DNA of 42,495 nucleotides from Candidatus Omnitrophota bacterium (GCA_016213925.1 JACQZH010000043.1:1-42495); one strand, 5' to 3'. Counted from the stretch's first letter, positions 17,488-26,637 are shown. Notes: a model not told the origin generated them from the letters alone. Program-made: numbers and translations.

Positions 17488-17616
17488 CGTAATTCTATTG
17501 AGCGGGCAGAGCGAATAAACTAAACGCTGTTTGAACAACCCTGCTTCGCCCCATGCATTTAGTTAAATATATACTATCTATTGAAAACCACAATATAAAT
17601 AGTTATAATAAATACT

Positions 17617-17925
17617 ATGATTAAAGATAAAAAGGAAATTTTAAATCTCATAAAAAATAACCAAAATGACATTGTGTCTTTCGGCGTAAAACAACTTGGT
17701 CTTTTTGGCTCGTTCGTTAAGGGAAAACAAAACCCTGAAAGCGATATTGATTTACTTGTTGAATTCTACCCTGATAAAAAAAACTTTGATAATTTCATTC
17801 ACCTTTCCTTTTTACTTGAAACATTATTAAAACATCGCATAGAATTAGTAACTTCCGAATCATTAAGCCCTTATATTAAACCTAATATATTACGAGAGGT
17901 CGAATATGTCATTTCCCGGGCATGA
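17617..17925 (+). CDS. MNT-type nucleotidyltransferase antitoxin
   Basis: LGLFGSFVKGKQNPESDIDLLVEF. Confidence 0.88.
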   Translation: MIKDKKEILNLIKNNQNDIVSFGVKQLGLFGSFVKGKQNPESDIDLLVEFYPDKKNFDNFIHLSFLLETLLKHRIELVTSESLSPYIKPNILREVEYVISRA

Positions 17926-18238
17926 ATATCTTCTCCATATATTGGATGAAACAAAATATATTTTAAGTCAAACAAAAGTATTGACTAAAGAAGATTTTAT
18001 GCAGAACGAAACACTCCAAAGAGCGTTTGTCCGTAGTATAGAAATTATCGGAGAGGCTACAAAAAATACCCCTGACAATTTAAAACAAAAACATCCTTAT
18101 ATAGAATGGCGAGCTATGGCTGGCATGCGGGATATATTAATACATGATTACTTCGGCATAGATTATGATATTGTATTTTCAGATTCTTGGTGCATTATGT
18201 TTTTTTGTTTTAATGGCAATTTGCTGGGGCATACTTAG
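17906..18238 (+). CDS. HEPN (DUF86/HepT-like) toxin, C-terminus apparently altered
   Basis: RAFVRSIEIIGEATKNTPDNLK...WRAMAGMRDILIHDYFGIDYDIV (RDxxxH), then atypical FSDSWCIMFFCFNG tail. Confidence 0.8.
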   Translation: MSFPGHEYLLHILDETKYILSQTKVLTKEDFMQNETLQRAFVRSIEIIGEATKNTPDNLKQKHPYIEWRAMAGMRDILIHDYFGIDYDIVFSDSWCIMFFCFNGNLLGHT

Positions 18239-18315
18239 CTTAATCACTGAAGAATAGACAAATTAGTTGTCTGAATGCGGGTCATATGCTATAATTTTGT
18301 TGGGAGGTAACAAAG

Positions 18316-18519
18316 ATGATTCTTAAAATTATTTTAGAACCTAGCGATGAAGGCGGTTATACTGTAGTTGTCCCTGCTTTGCCGGGTTGCATTAGCGAAG
18401 GGAACACGAAAGAAGAAGCATTAAAGAATATTCGCGAAGCAATTGAACTTTATCTGGAGCCCGTAGAAGACGATGCCACCTTCTCCGTCAATGCCGAACA
18501 AGTAGAAATAACGGTATGA
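18316..18519 (+). CDS. hicB: HicB-like antitoxin
   Basis: LEPSDEGGYTVVVPALPGCISEGNTKEEALKNIREAIELYL. Confidence 0.88.
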   Translation: MILKIILEPSDEGGYTVVVPALPGCISEGNTKEEALKNIREAIELYLEPVEDDATFSVNAEQVEITV

Positions 18520-18740
18520 AAGTTCCAAGCGTAAATTATCAGCAAGCCATAAACGTTCTTCACCGTGACGGCTGGGTTGTTGTCCGTCAAAAAGGAAGCC
18601 ACATTCGCTTACAAAAACACGTTAACAATGAAACACTCAAAATTATCGTTCCCGCTCATCGGCCAATTAAACGGTCAACGCTATCTCATATTTTAAAACA
18701 AGCGCAAATCTCTATAGATAAATTCATTGAATTACTATAA
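18516..18740 (+). CDS. hicA: HicA-like mRNA interferase toxin
   Basis: DGWVVVRQKGSHIRLQK...VPAHRPIKRSTLSHILKQAQIS. Confidence 0.88.
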   Translation: MKVPSVNYQQAINVLHRDGWVVVRQKGSHIRLQKHVNNETLKIIVPAHRPIKRSTLSHILKQAQISIDKFIELL

Positions 18741-18743
18741 AAT

Positions 18744-18817
18744 TCCTAACCGCTTCAGCTAACTGGTGGGCACGTTCTATGAAGCTCACCCCAGTAGCTG
18801 AGCTCCGGCGTTAGATT
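18744..18817 (+). other. attC site 12
   Basis: TCCTAACCGCTTCAGCTAACTGGTGGGCACGTTCTATGAAGCTCACCCCAGTAGCTGAGCTCCGGCGTTAGATT. Confidence 0.93.
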
Positions 18818-18879
18818 AAAAAAATAGAATATTTGCAAAAAGATAGTAAATATATTATAATTACTCTGGAGAAATAAAT

Positions 18880-19077
18880 ATGGAAAAAGTATTGGTTAAT
18901 TCAGATAAATATAATGGGCAATATGTTGCGATAAAAAGTGCCACTGATAATACCATTATAGGATCGGGCAATACGCCAGAAGAGGCTTTAAACAAGGCAC
19001 TAAGAAAAGGCATTAAAAACCCCTTTCTTCTGTACGTTCCAGATGAAGGAATAGTACACATTTATTATGTTAGTTGA
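18880..19077 (+). CDS. small DUF5678-like protein
   Basis: YNGQYVAIKSATDNTIIGSGNTPEEALNKALRKGIKNPFLLYVP. Confidence 0.6.
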   Translation: MEKVLVNSDKYNGQYVAIKSATDNTIIGSGNTPEEALNKALRKGIKNPFLLYVPDEGIVHIYYVS

Positions 19078-19462
19078 AAATTATCCTTTTACAATCACCA
19101 GGCCAGGAGATATTGCAAGGCCGTATATTCCAATCACAATCATTAACCCCGAAAATAAAAAAGAACTGAATGTATTTGCCTTAATTGATACTGGTGCCGA
19201 TGAATGCGCACTACCAGCCTCGTTTGCCCCGCCATTAGGCCATAATTTACAATCAGGATATCAGAAAAAAATAAGCACGGGCAATGGCATAACTGTGGCA
19301 TACAGCCATACAGTTTATATTAAAGCTTTTGATTTTCTAACGGAAAATGTGTTGATAGATTTTATGCCAAATCTACAAATACCATTGCTTGGAGTTAAAA
19401 GCTTCTTGAGTAATTTTACTTTAAAAATTGATTATACGGATAAAAATTTTTCAATTCTATAA
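19067..19462 (+). CDS. retropepsin-like aspartyl protease
   Basis: VFALIDTGADECALPASFAPPLG...LLGVKSFL: DTGA active-site motif. Confidence 0.78.
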   Translation: MLVENYPFTITRPGDIARPYIPITIINPENKKELNVFALIDTGADECALPASFAPPLGHNLQSGYQKKISTGNGITVAYSHTVYIKAFDFLTENVLIDFMPNLQIPLLGVKSFLSNFTLKIDYTDKNFSIL

Positions 19463-19530
19463 TCTAACAATGCGCTTCAGCGAATTTGTACCGCTGCGCG
19501 GCCCAAATCGCTGAGCTCCGGCGTTATGTG
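19461..19530 (+). other. attC site 13
   Basis: AATCTAACAATGCGCTTCAGCGAATTTGTACCGCTGCGCGGCCCAAATCGCTGAGCTCCGGCGTTATGTG; R'' complements GTTAGATT at 18810. Confidence 0.93.
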
Positions 19531-19782
19531 AAGATAAAAAAAGAAAGTAATAATAAAAATTATTCAGGATGGAAATGGAACAAAAAAATTCCATTTACTC
19601 CTTTACACTACTTAATTTTTATAATCGCTATTGTGTTAATTTTAATTATTTTGGAGCACTTTGTAGTAAACACAAATTTACTGGATAACTCAAAACTAAT
19701 AATATGTATAATAGCACTAATTCTTATATTTGCATTTCACATAAGTCATCATTTTGTAGATGAAAATGAAGATAAAAAATAA
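19528..19782 (+). CDS. small two-TM protein, likely GTG start inside the attC R' box
   Basis: VKIKKESNNKNYSGWKWNKKIPFTPLHYLIFIIAIVLILIILEHF... Confidence 0.55.
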   Translation: MKIKKESNNKNYSGWKWNKKIPFTPLHYLIFIIAIVLILIILEHFVVNTNLLDNSKLIICIIALILIFAFHISHHFVDENEDKK

Positions 19783-19790
19783 AATAAAGC

Positions 19791-19870
19791 ATATAACCAC
19801 TTCATACACCTGACCGTTACCCGCGCCGAAAACGGCGCGTGCACTGGCAACTAATTTTTATGTGGGTTGA
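19791..19870 (+). other. degenerate attC-like structure (type E)
   Basis: ATATAACCACTTCATACACCTGACCGTTACCCGCGCCGAAAACGGCGCGTGCACTGGCAACTAATTTTTATGTGGGTTGA; related to 26703-26782. Confidence 0.6.
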
Positions 19871-19954
19871 AAAATTATAAAAATCCATCACGTTAGAAAA
19901 CTTGTATTTTAAATATTAGGACAATATGGTATAATTTCTTTAAAGGAGTTAATT

Positions 19955-20257
19955 ATGCTGGATATAAAACCTTATGAGGAACAAATAAAAAAAATTTGCA
20001 TTGAATTACAACTTAAACGATTGGATTTGTTCGGCTCTGCAACAACTGAAAATTTTGGGTCAAATAGTGATGTTGATATAATAGTTGAATTCAAGAAGGA
20101 TGTTGATCTCAACCGATTTGACAGCTATTTTCTATTAAAAACCCATTTGCAAAACATTTTTCATCGTCCAATTGATATAATAATTGATGGAACAATTAAA
20201 AACCCTTATCTCAAAGAAAATATTTCCCAGACAAGGAAGAATATATATGCCTCATGA
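19955..20257 (+). CDS. MNT-type nucleotidyltransferase antitoxin
   Basis: LDLFGSATTENFGSNSDVDIIVEF. Confidence 0.9.
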   Translation: MLDIKPYEEQIKKICIELQLKRLDLFGSATTENFGSNSDVDIIVEFKKDVDLNRFDSYFLLKTHLQNIFHRPIDIIIDGTIKNPYLKENISQTRKNIYAS

Positions 20258-20585
20258 AATCAAGAAATATCTTTTTGATATTCAGCAAGCTATTGAACAA
20301 ATAGAAACATTCCTCAAGGATAAAACCTATGAACACTTTATCGTTGAATCCATCCTGCAATCTGCAGTAGAAAGGCAATTTGAAATAATTGGAGAAGCCT
20401 TATATAGAATCAGGAAAATTGATGAAACTTATTTATCTAAAATTGCTGATGCGCACAAAATAATTGGCTTTAGAAACGTAATTAGCCATGGCTATGATAT
20501 TATTGATTCTAATATAATTTGGGACGCCGTAAAATTAAACCTGCCAAAACTAAAAAATGAAATTAATAATTTAATGAGAATCTAA
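20247..20585 (+). CDS. HEPN (DUF86/HepT-like) toxin
   Basis: MPHEIKKYLFDIQQAIEQIETFL...ERQFEIIGEALYRI...FRNVISHGYDIIDSNIIWDAVKLNLPKL (RNxxxH). Confidence 0.9.
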   Translation: MPHEIKKYLFDIQQAIEQIETFLKDKTYEHFIVESILQSAVERQFEIIGEALYRIRKIDETYLSKIADAHKIIGFRNVISHGYDIIDSNIIWDAVKLNLPKLKNEINNLMRI

Positions 20586-20655
20586 CAAGACAATCCAGGT
20601 AATTTTATTCCGCGGCAAAGCCGTTCCATAAAATACCTGATTTTTATGTTATATA
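20579..20655 (+). other. attC site 15
   Basis: AATCTAACAAGACAATCCAGGTAATTTTATTCCGCGGCAAAGCCGTTCCATAAAATACCTGATTTTTATGTTATATA. Confidence 0.93.
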
Positions 20656-20708
20656 CAATTAAAAGCTAAACATTATTAATAAGAAAAACATAACTTGGGA
20701 GGAGACAT

Positions 20709-21155
20709 ATGAAACTTAAGAAATATATAGCCCATTTTGCTTTAGTATGTTGCTTATTATGTATAATAACATCCTCTGGATGCACAAGCTTAATTTGGAG
20801 CGGTAAACCATTTCAACCTTTTCAACCGAAAATAGCAGAAGATGAAATTTGCATATTAACATATAATATAATTCAACTATGTATAACTATTGATGGTAAA
20901 AAAGGAATTAGCGGAAATAAAATAGGCCTGCCCTCTGGAAAGCACACAATTGGAGTTTTTTATAGAGATCGAAACTTAAATTATCAATCTGAACAAGCTG
21001 TCACTTTAGACTTCTACGGAGTAGCAAAACATGTATACGCTCTTTCACATAGTGTAGATTATAACAGTAAAAAAATTTATTATTCCATTAAGGATATCAC
21101 AGGCAACAAATTTAGCACTGCATATATTGAACCAAAATCATGGAAAAAGCAGTAA
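20709..21155 (+). CDS. lipoprotein
   Basis: Signal peptide with lipobox ITSSGCTS; GGGAGG before ATG. Confidence 0.7.
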   Translation: MKLKKYIAHFALVCCLLCIITSSGCTSLIWSGKPFQPFQPKIAEDEICILTYNIIQLCITIDGKKGISGNKIGLPSGKHTIGVFYRDRNLNYQSEQAVTLDFYGVAKHVYALSHSVDYNSKKIYYSIKDITGNKFSTAYIEPKSWKKQ

Positions 21156-21178
21156 AAATTATTTAAGCATTAAATTTA

Positions 21179-21256
21179 ACATAATCAATTCACTTCAGCT
21201 AACTGGTGAGCACGCCAGGGAGCTCACCCCAGTAGCTGGGCTCAAGCGTTATGATC
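21179..21256 (+). other. attC site 16 (R'' box degenerate)
   Basis: ACATAATCAATTCACTTCAGCTAACTGGTGAGCACGCCAGGGAGCTCACCCCAGTAGCTGGGCTCAAGCGTTATGATC; ATAA(T)CAATTC insertion in R''. Confidence 0.85.
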
Positions 21257-21261
21257 AAAAA

Positions 21262-21647
21262 ATGAGAAAACATAATACAACTATTAAAAAAAAGGCCATC
21301 TATCTCACGGCAATAACTCCTGCGCTCGCTTTGACGATTATGACATGGTATCCGTTTTGGCTATTACTTCATACTCCTACAATCTGGTATGGGCTTTTAA
21401 TTAAAATATCTGCTGGCTTATGGCTTATAATTTTTTTATAAATCTTATCTATGCCGCAGGAACAATAAAAATAATTGGTGAATCTGGCCCCGGGTTTCTT
21501 TTTAACGCGTTATTATTTTTAATCCGTAATCATTTTGTGTTACCATTTTGGATTGAATTATCTCTTGATTTCTTAATTTTGTTGATTGTAACAGTAAATT
21601 ATAGAATGATTAAGGAAGCTTTATTAATTCAGTCAAACAAATTATAA
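21262..21647 (+). pseudogene. membrane protein, possibly one gene split by a frameshift
   Basis: ORF 21262-21441 (in-frame ATG) and 21420-21647 overlap in different frames, both hydrophobic. Confidence 0.4.
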
Positions 21648-21650
21648 CGG
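21641..21650 (+). other. attC R'' remnant only
   Basis: ATTATAACGG at the end of the ORF, no downstream palindrome. Confidence 0.4.
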
Positions 21651-21698
21651 AAAATAAATAGAAATATGGTATAATTTAGAACTAAGGAGAAAAATGGC

Positions 21699-21959
21699 AT
21701 GCCGGAAATATGCAGATTTTTAGGAATAATAATATCAATGTATTATAACGAACATGCTCCTCCACATTTTCATGCTAAATATGGTGAAAGCCGGGCATCT
21801 TTTTCAATTGATGAATTAAAAATTATTGAAGGCGCAATGCCAAAACGTATTATTTCTCTTATATTGGAATGGGCATTTGAACACAGAACCGAATTGTTAG
21901 AAGACTGGTCATTAGCACAAAAGCATGAAGAGTTAAAAAAAATTAATCCACTCGTATAA
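21699..21959 (+). CDS. DUF4160 protein
   Basis: GIIISMYYNEHAPPHFHAKYGESRASFSIDELKIIEGAMPKRIISLILEWAFEHRTELLEDW. Confidence 0.85.
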   Translation: MPEICRFLGIIISMYYNEHAPPHFHAKYGESRASFSIDELKIIEGAMPKRIISLILEWAFEHRTELLEDWSLAQKHEELKKINPLV

Positions 21960-21971
21960 CAAGGAGTCAAA

Positions 21972-22217
21972 ATGCATTGGATAAAAGATGTAAACTATAT
22001 TGAAAAATATAGGCTAAAATTAAAATTTGAAAATAATGAGGTTAAAGAAGTTGATTTAGAAAAACATTTAAATGGCACTGTTTTTGAACCGCTTAAAGAT
22101 ATTAACTTTTTCAAAAAAGTATCCCTCAATTCTGACATCGATACCATTGTCTGGCCTAACAATGCGGATTATTCTCCGGATTTTTTATATAAAATTGGAA
22201 AACCAGTAAATAATTAA
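21972..22217 (+). CDS. DUF2442 protein
   Basis: KDVNYIEKYRLKLKFENNEVKEVDLEKHL...VWPNNADYSPDFLY. Confidence 0.85.
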   Translation: MHWIKDVNYIEKYRLKLKFENNEVKEVDLEKHLNGTVFEPLKDINFFKKVSLNSDIDTIVWPNNADYSPDFLYKIGKPVNN

Positions 22218-22218
22218 A

Positions 22219-22302
22219 ATTATAACAAAGCAATCCAAGTAATTTTATTCCGCCCCGACTTTTTCGGGGCTCCATAAAATACCTGATTTTTGTGTTAGGA
22301 AT
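22219..22302 (+). other. attC site 18
   Basis: ATTATAACAAAGCAATCCAAGTAATTTTATTCCGCCCCGACTTTTTCGGGGCTCCATAAAATACCTGATTTTTGTGTTAGGAAT. Confidence 0.93.
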
Positions 22303-22310
22303 ATAAAAAA

Positions 22311-22380
22311 ATGGATACAAGAATAAATGAATGGGCGAAATTAAAATTTATTGATCCTATAAGCACTCTTTCTCAATTAA
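22311..22380 (+). pseudogene. 5' stub of a cassette ORF cut by repeat X
   Basis: MDTRINEWAKLKFIDPISTLSQL then directly repeat X at 22381. Confidence 0.55.
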
Positions 22381-22460
22381 GACGGAGCGTTGGTGGACGT
22401 AGATAAAAGAGACGGAGCGTTGGTGGACGTAGATAAAAGTATAAAAGAGGGGACTGACCC
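22381..22460. repeat. dispersed repeat X, copy 2 with 30-bp tandem duplication
   Basis: gacggagcgttggtggacgtagataaaaga x2 (22381-22410, 22411-22440), then TATAAAAGAGGGGACTGACCC. Confidence 0.85.
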
Positions 22461-22738
22461 TATAAACTATTGACAAAATTAACGCCCCCCCTGCCTTATT
22501 ATCCAGGATAATACGCGATAACACGCAATATAGGAAAGATATTTCGGTATGGCCTTGTGTTGGCGGTTTGGAAGCAAAACCAGCGCTAATAACAAGCAAA
22601 AAAATGATTGCCGCGGTAAAAGATAAGGATTAAAATAGAAACACGTATAAAAATCACAAAAACAAAAGAAAAAGTCTGTTGGTTGGCTTTTTCTACAGGC
22701 TCGTTAGGTGAAACCACTAACTGAATTCTGAAAAATTT

Positions 22739-23539
22739 ATGGGCAATCAAGATTATAAAAGACCAGATATCCCCAAGAAGGCCAAACCTTATGCGTTGTT
22801 GTCTGTTTTCTTATTTGTTGTTTCCTCTTCCTTGACCTTTTTTGCTTTGGTATTTAAATCAATTCCTATTTTTATGTTTGCTCTCCCTTCCTGGGGATTA
22901 TTAACTATCATAAAGGTTTTATACAATAAAATGGTTCCTCTGCCACTACGGAAAGAAATTAACGAAAAAATTCTTTCGCCTTTACCTGTGGACGAAAATA
23001 ACCAAGAAAGCGTTTTAATTCCCGTTCGTAAACACTCCCGGAAAATTTACTACGGTATAGTTGTCCCCGTGATTGCAATCATCTTTCTTTTAGCGGTGTT
23101 ATTCTTTGCAAATAATCATACTAATTTTACACTCTGGACTAACTTAATTTTTTTGATTTTAACTATGGGGATTACATTTCTTATAATTAAAAATTATTCA
23201 CACATCATGGCTTTAGAAAAAGAAATAAATCCGTTTGCCATCAAAATTTCGAAAAATGGAATTGTTTTTCCGTCAACTATCTTCGAAATTTTTCCTAATG
23301 TTGCAAGCGGAAAGAAATACATAAAATCCCAGCTTCATGAATTTTATCTTTCATGGCATGATATTAAGAAATGGACGGTTGAGCGTTATGATGATACTCC
23401 CTTCTATACGCTTAAACTTAATACTGGCACATGTAGAATCGACCGAACTCTGATTTTCGATGAAATTACCCTGCTTGAATCCGTAAGAAAAATCGGGCAA
23501 CAATCAATCATACTAAGAGATGATATTATAAAACAATAA
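22739..23539 (+). CDS. multi-TM membrane protein
   Basis: Two TM pairs followed by a soluble C-terminus. Confidence 0.6.
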   Translation: MGNQDYKRPDIPKKAKPYALLSVFLFVVSSSLTFFALVFKSIPIFMFALPSWGLLTIIKVLYNKMVPLPLRKEINEKILSPLPVDENNQESVLIPVRKHSRKIYYGIVVPVIAIIFLLAVLFFANNHTNFTLWTNLIFLILTMGITFLIIKNYSHIMALEKEINPFAIKISKNGIVFPSTIFEIFPNVASGKKYIKSQLHEFYLSWHDIKKWTVERYDDTPFYTLKLNTGTCRIDRTLIFDEITLLESVRKIGQQSIILRDDIIKQ

Positions 23540-23574
23540 TAGTGTAAGCTCTTTAATCAATCGGGGTTGGGGAC

Positions 23575-23643
23575 ATCCAACAATGCGCTTCAGCGAATTT
23601 GGACCGCTGCGCGGTTCAAATCACTGAAATTAGGCGTTGTGCG
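23575..23643 (+). other. attC site 20
   Basis: ATCCAACAATGCGCTTCAGCGAATTTGGACCGCTGCGCGGTTCAAATCACTGAAATTAGGCGTTGTGCG. Confidence 0.9.
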
Positions 23644-23674
23644 GACCAAAAAGGATATTAAGAGGCAAATATAA

Positions 23675-24532
23675 ATGCCGGATACAGAACGAATACACGC
23701 GATAAAAATCCCGTTTAAAGTTCCTATTTCTCCGGAGATATCAATCGACAGATTTGCTTTTGCCTATCTTGTTTTTGGTGATAAAATTCATCTGATTGAC
23801 AGTGGCGTAGCAGGCAGTGAATCGACAATTTATGAATATATCAAAGGACAAGGACGTGAACTGAAAGAAGTTGCTTCTTTAATTCTTACCCATTCACACC
23901 CTGACCATATTGGCGCAGCAAAAAGCATTAAAAATCAAACAGGTTGTACTATTTTCGCCCACAAACTTGAACAAGACTGGATCGAAGATACTGAAAAACA
24001 ATTTAAAGCCAGGCCTGTCCCTGGATTTCAAACTTTGGTTGAAGGTTCTGTAAAAGTTGACCGCATCCTTGGTGGAGGAGAAATCATAAAATTAGAAAAA
24101 GGCATTTTGTGCAAAACAGTCCATACTCCTGGCCACTCAAAAGGTTCAATTTCATTATTGTTTGAAAATGATAAAGCTTTATTTACGGCCGACGTTTTGA
24201 TTTATCCCGGGGATCTCCCAATTTACGAAGACATTTCCGCTTGTCTTGAATCAATTAAAATGTTGCAAAAGGTTGCTAATGTAGAGAATTTATTTTCTTC
24301 TTGGGAGCATCCAATTCAAGGACAAGATAAAATAATCAAGAGAATGGATGAAAGTATTGCTTATCTTGAGCGTATTCATACTGCTGTCATCAGCAATAGT
24401 AGTATTAATAAACAACAAACTATTATGGAGTTATGCCAGAAAGTAGTAAGTGAGCTTGGCCTACCTCCTTTTGCAGCCATGCCGCTTGTTGCCAAAGCAT
24501 TTGCATCAAGTCTTCTTGCTGAAAAAGATTAA
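23675..24532 (+). CDS. MBL-fold metallo-hydrolase
   Basis: LILTHSHPDHIGAAKSI...VHTPGHSKGSISLLFENDKALFTADVLIYPGDLP. Confidence 0.9.
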   Translation: MPDTERIHAIKIPFKVPISPEISIDRFAFAYLVFGDKIHLIDSGVAGSESTIYEYIKGQGRELKEVASLILTHSHPDHIGAAKSIKNQTGCTIFAHKLEQDWIEDTEKQFKARPVPGFQTLVEGSVKVDRILGGGEIIKLEKGILCKTVHTPGHSKGSISLLFENDKALFTADVLIYPGDLPIYEDISACLESIKMLQKVANVENLFSSWEHPIQGQDKIIKRMDESIAYLERIHTAVISNSSINKQQTIMELCQKVVSELGLPPFAAMPLVAKAFASSLLAEKD

Positions 24533-24538
24533 AAAAAT

Positions 24539-24577
24539 GGCACAACAAAAGGGCCAAAGTGACGCGGGGAATGTGCA
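24539..24577 (+). other. degenerate/truncated attC
   Basis: GGCACAACAAAAGGGCCAAAGTGACGCGGGGAATGTGCA; GCACAAC complements GTTGTGC at 23636. Confidence 0.55.
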
Positions 24578-24592
24578 TAAGGAGAAAGGAAA

Positions 24593-26599
24593 ATGATATT
24601 GAGGATCAAACGAAAACAAATACTACTATCCACTTTATTCACCTTAGTCTTACTGGCCGCAAGTTGTTTAAACGGTAATACTTCTGATACAAATTATGCC
24701 GATTCAATAATCTTTGGCGGACTAAAACGGACATATCTTATCCATATCCCACCTTCGCATGATAAAACTAAATCAATGCCGCTTTTAATTGCGTTACACG
24801 GAGGAGGAGGAACTGGCAAGAATATGGTGAAACTTACGATGGGCGGTTTTGATAAGTTGTCAGACAAAAAAGGTTTTGTCGTAGCCTATCCGGATGGGAT
24901 TGAAAAGCACTGGAACGATGGCAGAAATGGAAAAGAAACAGGATACCGCGCACACAAAGAAGACATAGATGATGTTGGTTTTATCTCAGCCTTGATTGAC
25001 ACCCTTATAAAAAAACTGAATATACACCCAAAACGTGTTTATATAACAGGAATGTCAAATGGCGCAATAATGTCTTATCGTCTTGCCTGCGAATTGACCG
25101 AAAAAATAGCCGCGATCGCTCCGGTTGCAGGGAATCTTCCGCAAAATTTATATCCGTCTTGTTCGCCTTCAAAGCCAATTTCAGTTCTAGCCATCAATAA
25201 TGTAAATGATCCTCTCATGCCCTTCGCAGGCGGAAATATCACCGGACCAGTTGGGTTTAAGAAACTGGGAAAAGTATTATCAACATCTGATACGATTAGA
25301 TTTTGGGTAAACCATAATAACTGTTCAATATCACCGGTCATTACTCATGAACCGGACAATAACCCGGAAGATGGCACATGGATACAAAAAGAAATATATG
25401 GTAATGGCAAAGACGGAACTGAGGTAATTCTTTATGCCATTACAGGCGGAGGGCACACCTGGCCAGGCGGCTATCCGTACCTGAATGAAAAAATTATTGG
25501 CAAGACAAGCAGAGATATAGATGCAAATGAGGTCATTTGGGATTTTTTCGAAAAACATCCGGCATGGCCATTTCTGAACAAAGAATGGTCGGAAAAAGTA
25601 GGGAATAAAACAGAATATGAAAACTCGGGACCATATGAAGTTAAGTTTCTGGAATTCCCTGGCTTAGAAGATGCCGGCCGGAAGAACCGTAAAGTACCGC
25701 TCAAAGTTCACTTCCCGGCTGAGGGGAAAAATTTCCCGCTTGTTGTCTTTTCGCACGGAGGAGGGGGCAATTGGGACTCTAACATATATCAGGCACAGCA
25801 TCTCGCGAGCCATGGTTATGTTGTTATCTGCGTCGAAGATGTTTACAGCAATAATAAGCGGATAAAATTTTACATGCGCAATGGCGGGGGGCGTATACGG
25901 TATACCGAAGCGCTTTTCCGGACAACACATGATCCTAATGCGATGCTTGAGCGCCCCAAAGATATAAGTTTTGCCATCGACCAGGCAATTTTGTGGAATA
26001 AAGATCACAAGGAGCTTGCAGAAAAAATTAATACCGAAAAGATTGGGGTAATGGGCCACTCTTATGGTGCGTATACTACACTCGTTGCTTGTGGCGCCCA
26101 GCCTATCCTTGATTATCTCGAACCTGCGGTTATTCCAAGAAAGGGACTTGCCGGAAATTTTAGTGACCCTCGTGTTACATTTGGATTAGCAATGTCGCCT
26201 CAGCCTCCCGGCGGCACTTTTTTTAGCAAGGACAGTTATAGAACTATTAACCGCCCATTGGTAGGCATTAGTGGGTCAGAGGATACATGGAAAACCTTTG
26301 ATGATAAGGTTATGCCGGCGGAAAATCGCTGGGAGTTTTGGGATCTTTTGCCTCAGGGGGATAAATACTTCCTCTGGCTTGAACGCGCTGATCACTCCAG
26401 TTTTTCCGACAGTCCTAAGGCATGGATATTGCCGTCAAAGTCACGCCTAGACGTTCAGCGGATTTCAAAGGCTATGATGGTACTTTTTTGCGATCATTTC
26501 TTAAAAGAAAAAAAAGAAGCCAAAAGTAAAATGAACGGGGGATATGCAAATTCGCTTTGTGGTAATGTGGTGAGAAAAATTCAATGGCATGAAAAATAG
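24593..26599 (+). CDS. fusion of two alpha/beta hydrolases (PHB-depolymerase/LpqC-like esterase + second hydrolase)
   Basis: LIALHGGGGTGKNM...VYITGMSNGAIMSYRLA...GGGHTWPGG; then VVFSHGGGGNWDSN...IGVMGHSYGAYTTLVA...ADHSSFSDS. Confidence 0.85.
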   Translation: MILRIKRKQILLSTLFTLVLLAASCLNGNTSDTNYADSIIFGGLKRTYLIHIPPSHDKTKSMPLLIALHGGGGTGKNMVKLTMGGFDKLSDKKGFVVAYPDGIEKHWNDGRNGKETGYRAHKEDIDDVGFISALIDTLIKKLNIHPKRVYITGMSNGAIMSYRLACELTEKIAAIAPVAGNLPQNLYPSCSPSKPISVLAINNVNDPLMPFAGGNITGPVGFKKLGKVLSTSDTIRFWVNHNNCSISPVITHEPDNNPEDGTWIQKEIYGNGKDGTEVILYAITGGGHTWPGGYPYLNEKIIGKTSRDIDANEVIWDFFEKHPAWPFLNKEWSEKVGNKTEYENSGPYEVKFLEFPGLEDAGRKNRKVPLKVHFPAEGKNFPLVVFSHGGGGNWDSNIYQAQHLASHGYVVICVEDVYSNNKRIKFYMRNGGGRIRYTEALFRTTHDPNAMLERPKDISFAIDQAILWNKDHKELAEKINTEKIGVMGHSYGAYTTLVACGAQPILDYLEPAVIPRKGLAGNFSDPRVTFGLAMSPQPPGGTFFSKDSYRTINRPLVGISGSEDTWKTFDDKVMPAENRWEFWDLLPQGDKYFLWLERADHSSFSDSPKAWILPSKSRLDVQRISKAMMVLFCDHFLKEKKEAKSKMNGGYANSLCGNVVRKIQWHEK

Positions 26600-26606
26600 A
26601 ACAATA

Positions 26607-26637
26607 CCGTACTTGCACCCCGGAGGTGCAAGTACGG
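26607..26637. terminator. perfect 13-bp hairpin after the double hydrolase gene
   Basis: CCGTACTTGCACC-CCGGA-GGTGCAAGTACGG; no T tract, so terminator is only one option. Confidence 0.5.

Noticed and set aside
17479-17568. Possible degenerate attC (ATCTAAC...GTTAAAT)
   Set aside because: End boxes are present but the interior does not form a convincing paired stem by eye; left unassigned.
22357-22599. Minus-strand 80-aa ORF in the track
   Set aside because: It is generated by the tandem repeat X (VHQRSVSFIYVHQRSV) and overlaps gene debris; not supported as coding.
25075-26059. Several minus-strand ORFs opposite the double hydrolase
   Set aside because: Antisense open frames within a strongly supported plus-strand gene; no motifs or SD.
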